Origin: a virus
Strand: one strand, 5' to 3'
IMG/VR virus record: IMGVR_UViG_3300020156_000303
Span: 1 to 39,784 of that record
DNA length: 39,784 nucleotides
Within the stretch, counting starts at the first letter, position 1. The number at the start of each line of letters is the position of its first letter. The translations under genes and the position numbers were made by a program. The notes beneath the pieces were generated by a model. It was given only the letters and a program-made list of their open reading frames with translations, was not told the origin of the DNA and searched no databases. Below, piece by piece: positions 37,975 through 39,784 of this stretch.

Positions 37975-38029
37975 AACTTAGAAGACATTGGGGACAAGCG
38001 GCACTGCCCCACTTCGCACATGCTAGGGT
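37975..38029. promoter_or_regulatory. Divergent promoters: lysis block and methyltransferase
   Basis: Minus strand TAAGTT (37980-37975) lies 6 bases from ATG 37968. Plus strand TGCTAGGGT (38021-38029) lies 7 bases from ATG 38037. GGGG/CCCC arms lie between them. Confidence 0.45.
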
Positions 38030-38036
38030 GGAAGTA

Positions 38037-38633
38037 ATGAAGACCATCCATGACTTTGTGGCGGGCGATGTGCCGCCTTTCGTTAAAGGAAAGATGCTTG
38101 ATGTCGGTGGAGGTTGGGGACGATGGAAGAATGAGCTTGAGCGCTACGCGGAGAGCTACACGATTGCGGACTTGCCGGAAGAGGACGCACGAGCGCTCTC
38201 CTTTAGAGATGCGAGTTTCGATACCGTGGTGTGCTTTGAGGTCTTGGAGCATGTGGACGACACCCGCAAAGTCATTTCCGAGATGTATCGAGTGTTGAAG
38301 CCTGGAGGATTTGCGATAGCCACAGCCCCATTCACGTATCCCGAGCACGCGAACCCTGGCGACTACTACCGCTTCACTCCCCAAGGCTTTCGGTTCTTGT
38401 TTGAGCAGGCTGGATTTACGGTGAGAGAGGTGCGCAGTATCGGAAACATTTGGACGGTGCTGGGGGTGATTCTCAAGGCCAAAATGAAAGAGCACGGAAG
38501 AGCGGGACATCGTGTGCGGGCAAACGGGCATCGCGTTCTCCATGCCGCGTGCTGCTTCTTGTCCGAGCGTGCCCTGCCCGACCCTCACTTCTTTACTCAT
38601 TCCGCGATTGTGGTGCAGCGTCATACTAGTTGA
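38037..38633 (+). CDS. Class I SAM-dependent methyltransferase
   Basis: 198 residues from ATG 38037, set by the TGCTAGGGT element; an upstream GTG is open too. Motif I LDVGGGWG at 21-28, acidic residue in IADLP (D45), FDTVVCFEVLEHVDD (61-75), VLKPGG and a C-terminal substrate part (YRFTPQGFRFLFEQAGF). It resembles small-molecule or glycan methyltransferases rather than DNA methylases (no NPPY). It is the lone plus-strand gene inside the late region, so probably a cargo gene altering host surface sugars or lipids. Its end overlaps the LamG-like gene. Confidence 0.8.
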   Translation: MKTIHDFVAGDVPPFVKGKMLDVGGGWGRWKNELERYAESYTIADLPEEDARALSFRDASFDTVVCFEVLEHVDDTRKVISEMYRVLKPGGFAIATAPFTYPEHANPGDYYRFTPQGFRFLFEQAGFTVREVRSIGNIWTVLGVILKAKMKEHGRAGHRVRANGHRVLHAACCFLSERALPDPHFFTHSAIVVQRHTS

Positions 38634-39429
38634 AGAAGATAAGGTCAGGCACCTTAATCAATGGCTCTTCTACCGCGCACGAAAACGGGTAGGAACAGCC
38701 AGAGCCAGCGTTGTAGAGTTCCTCTATCTCGGCGCTTGATAGCGCACGGCTCCACAGGCCGTATTCGTCGGCCATGCCGTCTATGAAGTTGCCCGCCCCA
38801 CCTGCCGAGGAGACGTATATATCCGCAGAGCCATTGAAGATGGTGCCGTTAGAACCGGAGCCGCTTGCTCCAACGGCGTTCACGTAGGCGGTGACTGAGG
38901 TGCCCGACTTCGTTACTGCGAGGTGATGCCAGGTGTCAGCATCGAAATGCGTGCCGCTTTCAATAGCTACTTGGTTGGTCGAACCACCTCCCGCTCCTGT
39001 TGTTGACCAGGTGACGGTGAAGCGAATGTTCCCAGTGTCAACGGCAGGCGAAACTAACGCTTCGTATGACCGCTGGTTTCCACTGGCAAGCCACTTATTC
39101 AAGAACACGATTGACGCTACTGGAACGCTCTCCGGCTTATACCAAAACGCTACCGTGAACTCGTCAGAGAAGTCGAGCCCGCTCTGAGCCGCGTCTGTGA
39201 TGGAGAAGGATTCAGCGTCAGCGTCTTCGAAGTCCGCGCCGTTGTTTATCTTCCCCGCACTGAAAGGAACGGTGTTGTTGTTGGTGAGAGTGTTTGAGCC
39301 TACTGAGTCCGCTGCGTTTCCGCTTGCCTCGTCTAGCTTCCAGTAGGAGACAAGGTTATCGGTAAGCGCCGCCTGTGCTGAAAGCGGGCTTAGGAAGAGG
39401 AGCGCAAGGACAACGAGTGCGTATCTCAT
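38626..39429 (-). CDS. Secreted LamG-like (concanavalin-fold) protein
   Basis: 267 residues with a signal peptide (1-20, LSAQA). LVSYWKLDEASGNAADSVGS, FTVAFWYKPESVP, TWHHLAVTKSGTSVTAYVNA and DEYGLWSRALSSAEIEELYN are the hallmark strands of LamG/Laminin_G_3 domains, which bind glycans. Lies 3 bases after the junction-spanning fibre gene, so the two are made together. Role: receptor or cell-surface binding, on virion or host. Confidence 0.85.
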   Translation of the reverse strand: MRYALVVLALLFLSPLSAQAALTDNLVSYWKLDEASGNAADSVGSNTLTNNNTVPFSAGKINNGADFEDADAESFSITDAAQSGLDFSDEFTVAFWYKPESVPVASIVFLNKWLASGNQRSYEALVSPAVDTGNIRFTVTWSTTGAGGGSTNQVAIESGTHFDADTWHHLAVTKSGTSVTAYVNAVGASGSGSNGTIFNGSADIYVSSAGGAGNFIDGMADEYGLWSRALSSAEIEELYNAGSGCSYPFSCAVEEPLIKVPDLIFFN

Positions 39430-39432
39430 ACA

Positions 39433-39784
39433 TCAATCAGCATCCTCCCTAATAAGCACGGAGCATGAAATGTCGCGCGTTACCGTTGTTTCTTGGCGTA
39501 TCTGCACGCTCGCCGCCTCGCCCCTTACGAACGTGTTGTTTGTCGAGAGGTCAATGATGGTCGGCGTTGAGGTAATGGCAACGTAGTCCATCCAGTTCGT
39601 GCCGTCGCCGAATCTGAGTCCTCCGGTTCCCGAGTTCGAATAGCACTGCACGCTCGTCCACGTTTCCGGTCGGAAGGCCGCGCCTAGAGGGATGGTGGTG
39701 GTTGCCCCAGTGCCGCCGTAGTAGGCCACAGTGGAAGTGGCGAAGGTGAAGGTGCGGGGCTTCTCAGGATAGAGGGCACGTTCT
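39433..39784 (-). CDS. Secreted/fibre-like surface protein, C-terminal part (continues at base 1544-1)
   Basis: This frame is open from the right edge to the stop at 39433. Joined to base 1 the split codon becomes CGA (Arg) and the protein reads ...FFDDAAD-R-ERALYPEKPR... without interruption. The C-terminal 117 residues form a compact domain (AYYGGTGATTT..., RPETWTSVQCYSN, FVRGEAASVQIRQET) that looks like a beta-sandwich tail; I have seen similar ends on Parcubacteria secreted proteins. An internal GTG at 39729 could be read as a start, but the upstream frame stays open and coherent. The LamG-like gene starts 3 bases downstream of the stop. Confidence 0.8.
   Translation of the reverse strand, partial: ERALYPEKPRTFTFATSTVAYYGGTGATTTIPLGAAFRPETWTSVQCYSNSGTGGLRFGDGTNWMDYVAITSTPTIIDLSTNNTFVRGEAASVQIRQETTVTRDISCSVLIREDAD

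Noticed and set aside
1-39784. CRISPR array or insertion sequence
   Set aside because: No regularly spaced direct repeats with unique spacers and no transposase were seen; the EPKQDT repeats are coding and irregularly spaced.
1-39784. Recoded stop codons (UGA as Gly, as in some CPR lineages)
   Set aside because: TGA ends many genes inside ATGA overlaps, and reading through would destroy sensible gene ends.

Overview
This window looks like the complete genome of a temperate double-stranded DNA tailed phage, cut at an arbitrary point. The minus-strand frame that opens at base 1544 runs off the left edge at base 1. It re-enters at base 39784 in the same frame with no stop and ends at 39433, giving one 631-codon gene across the junction. 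That is what a circular or circularly permuted molecule of about 39.8 kb predicts. The standard bacterial code fits, because TGA is used as a stop throughout, usually inside ATGA start/stop overlaps. Several secreted or fibre-like proteins have a style (GNVGIGTTSP repeats, many ATST/STT tracts, an ERALYPEKPRTFTFATST segment, small lysozyme-like proteins) that I associate with Patescibacteria (CPR) of the Parcubacteria group. A CPR host is therefore the favoured inference, not a proven one.

Layout. (1) 17.5 to 1 kb, minus strand, then through the junction to 38.6 kb: late genes in the order small genes, small terminase candidates, TerL, portal, scaffold, major capsid protein, membrane-anchored beta-rich proteins, tail and fibre proteins, a beta-rich tail protein, two large putative internal virion proteins (one carrying two ADP-ribosyltransferase-like domains), fibre, and a LamG-like secreted protein. 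I see no tape measure, so a short-tailed (podovirus-like) particle is likely. (2) 38.0 to 35.1 kb, minus strand: a lysis module (coiled-coil membrane protein, 18-residue membrane peptide, papain-like peptidase with peptidoglycan-binding domain, membrane-anchored lysozyme-like protein, holin candidate, secreted lysozyme-like protein). A plus-strand methyltransferase lies beside it. (3) 32.1 to 35.2 kb, plus strand: an early operon of 13 small, mostly overlapping genes including an annealing-protein candidate. (4) 31.8 to 26.6 kb, minus strand: many small zinc-binding and HNH proteins, a replication initiator, and a ribbon-helix-helix repressor at the head. (5) 26.4 to 24.7 kb: integrase and AlpA-like regulator. 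(6) 23.8 to 17.6 kb, minus strand: a plasmid-like module (two VirD4/TraG-type ATPase proteins, one without a P-loop, plus a replication-relaxation protein), a primase zinc-finger fragment, a structured RNA locus with a tRNA-like end, and a DUF932-like protein.

Control. Eight sites share a two-part promoter, (G)TGGATAG-like, 15-16 bases, then TGnTAnnnT. At about ten genes TAnnnT ends 6 or 7 bases before the start codon, predicting leaderless mRNAs. Two intergenic regions (23.9 and 31.9 kb) carry related structured elements ahead of plus-strand genes. Further candidate RNA structures precede the replication initiator and alpA, and lie on both sides of the capsid gene. Function calls are from reading sequence only; no database search was run.
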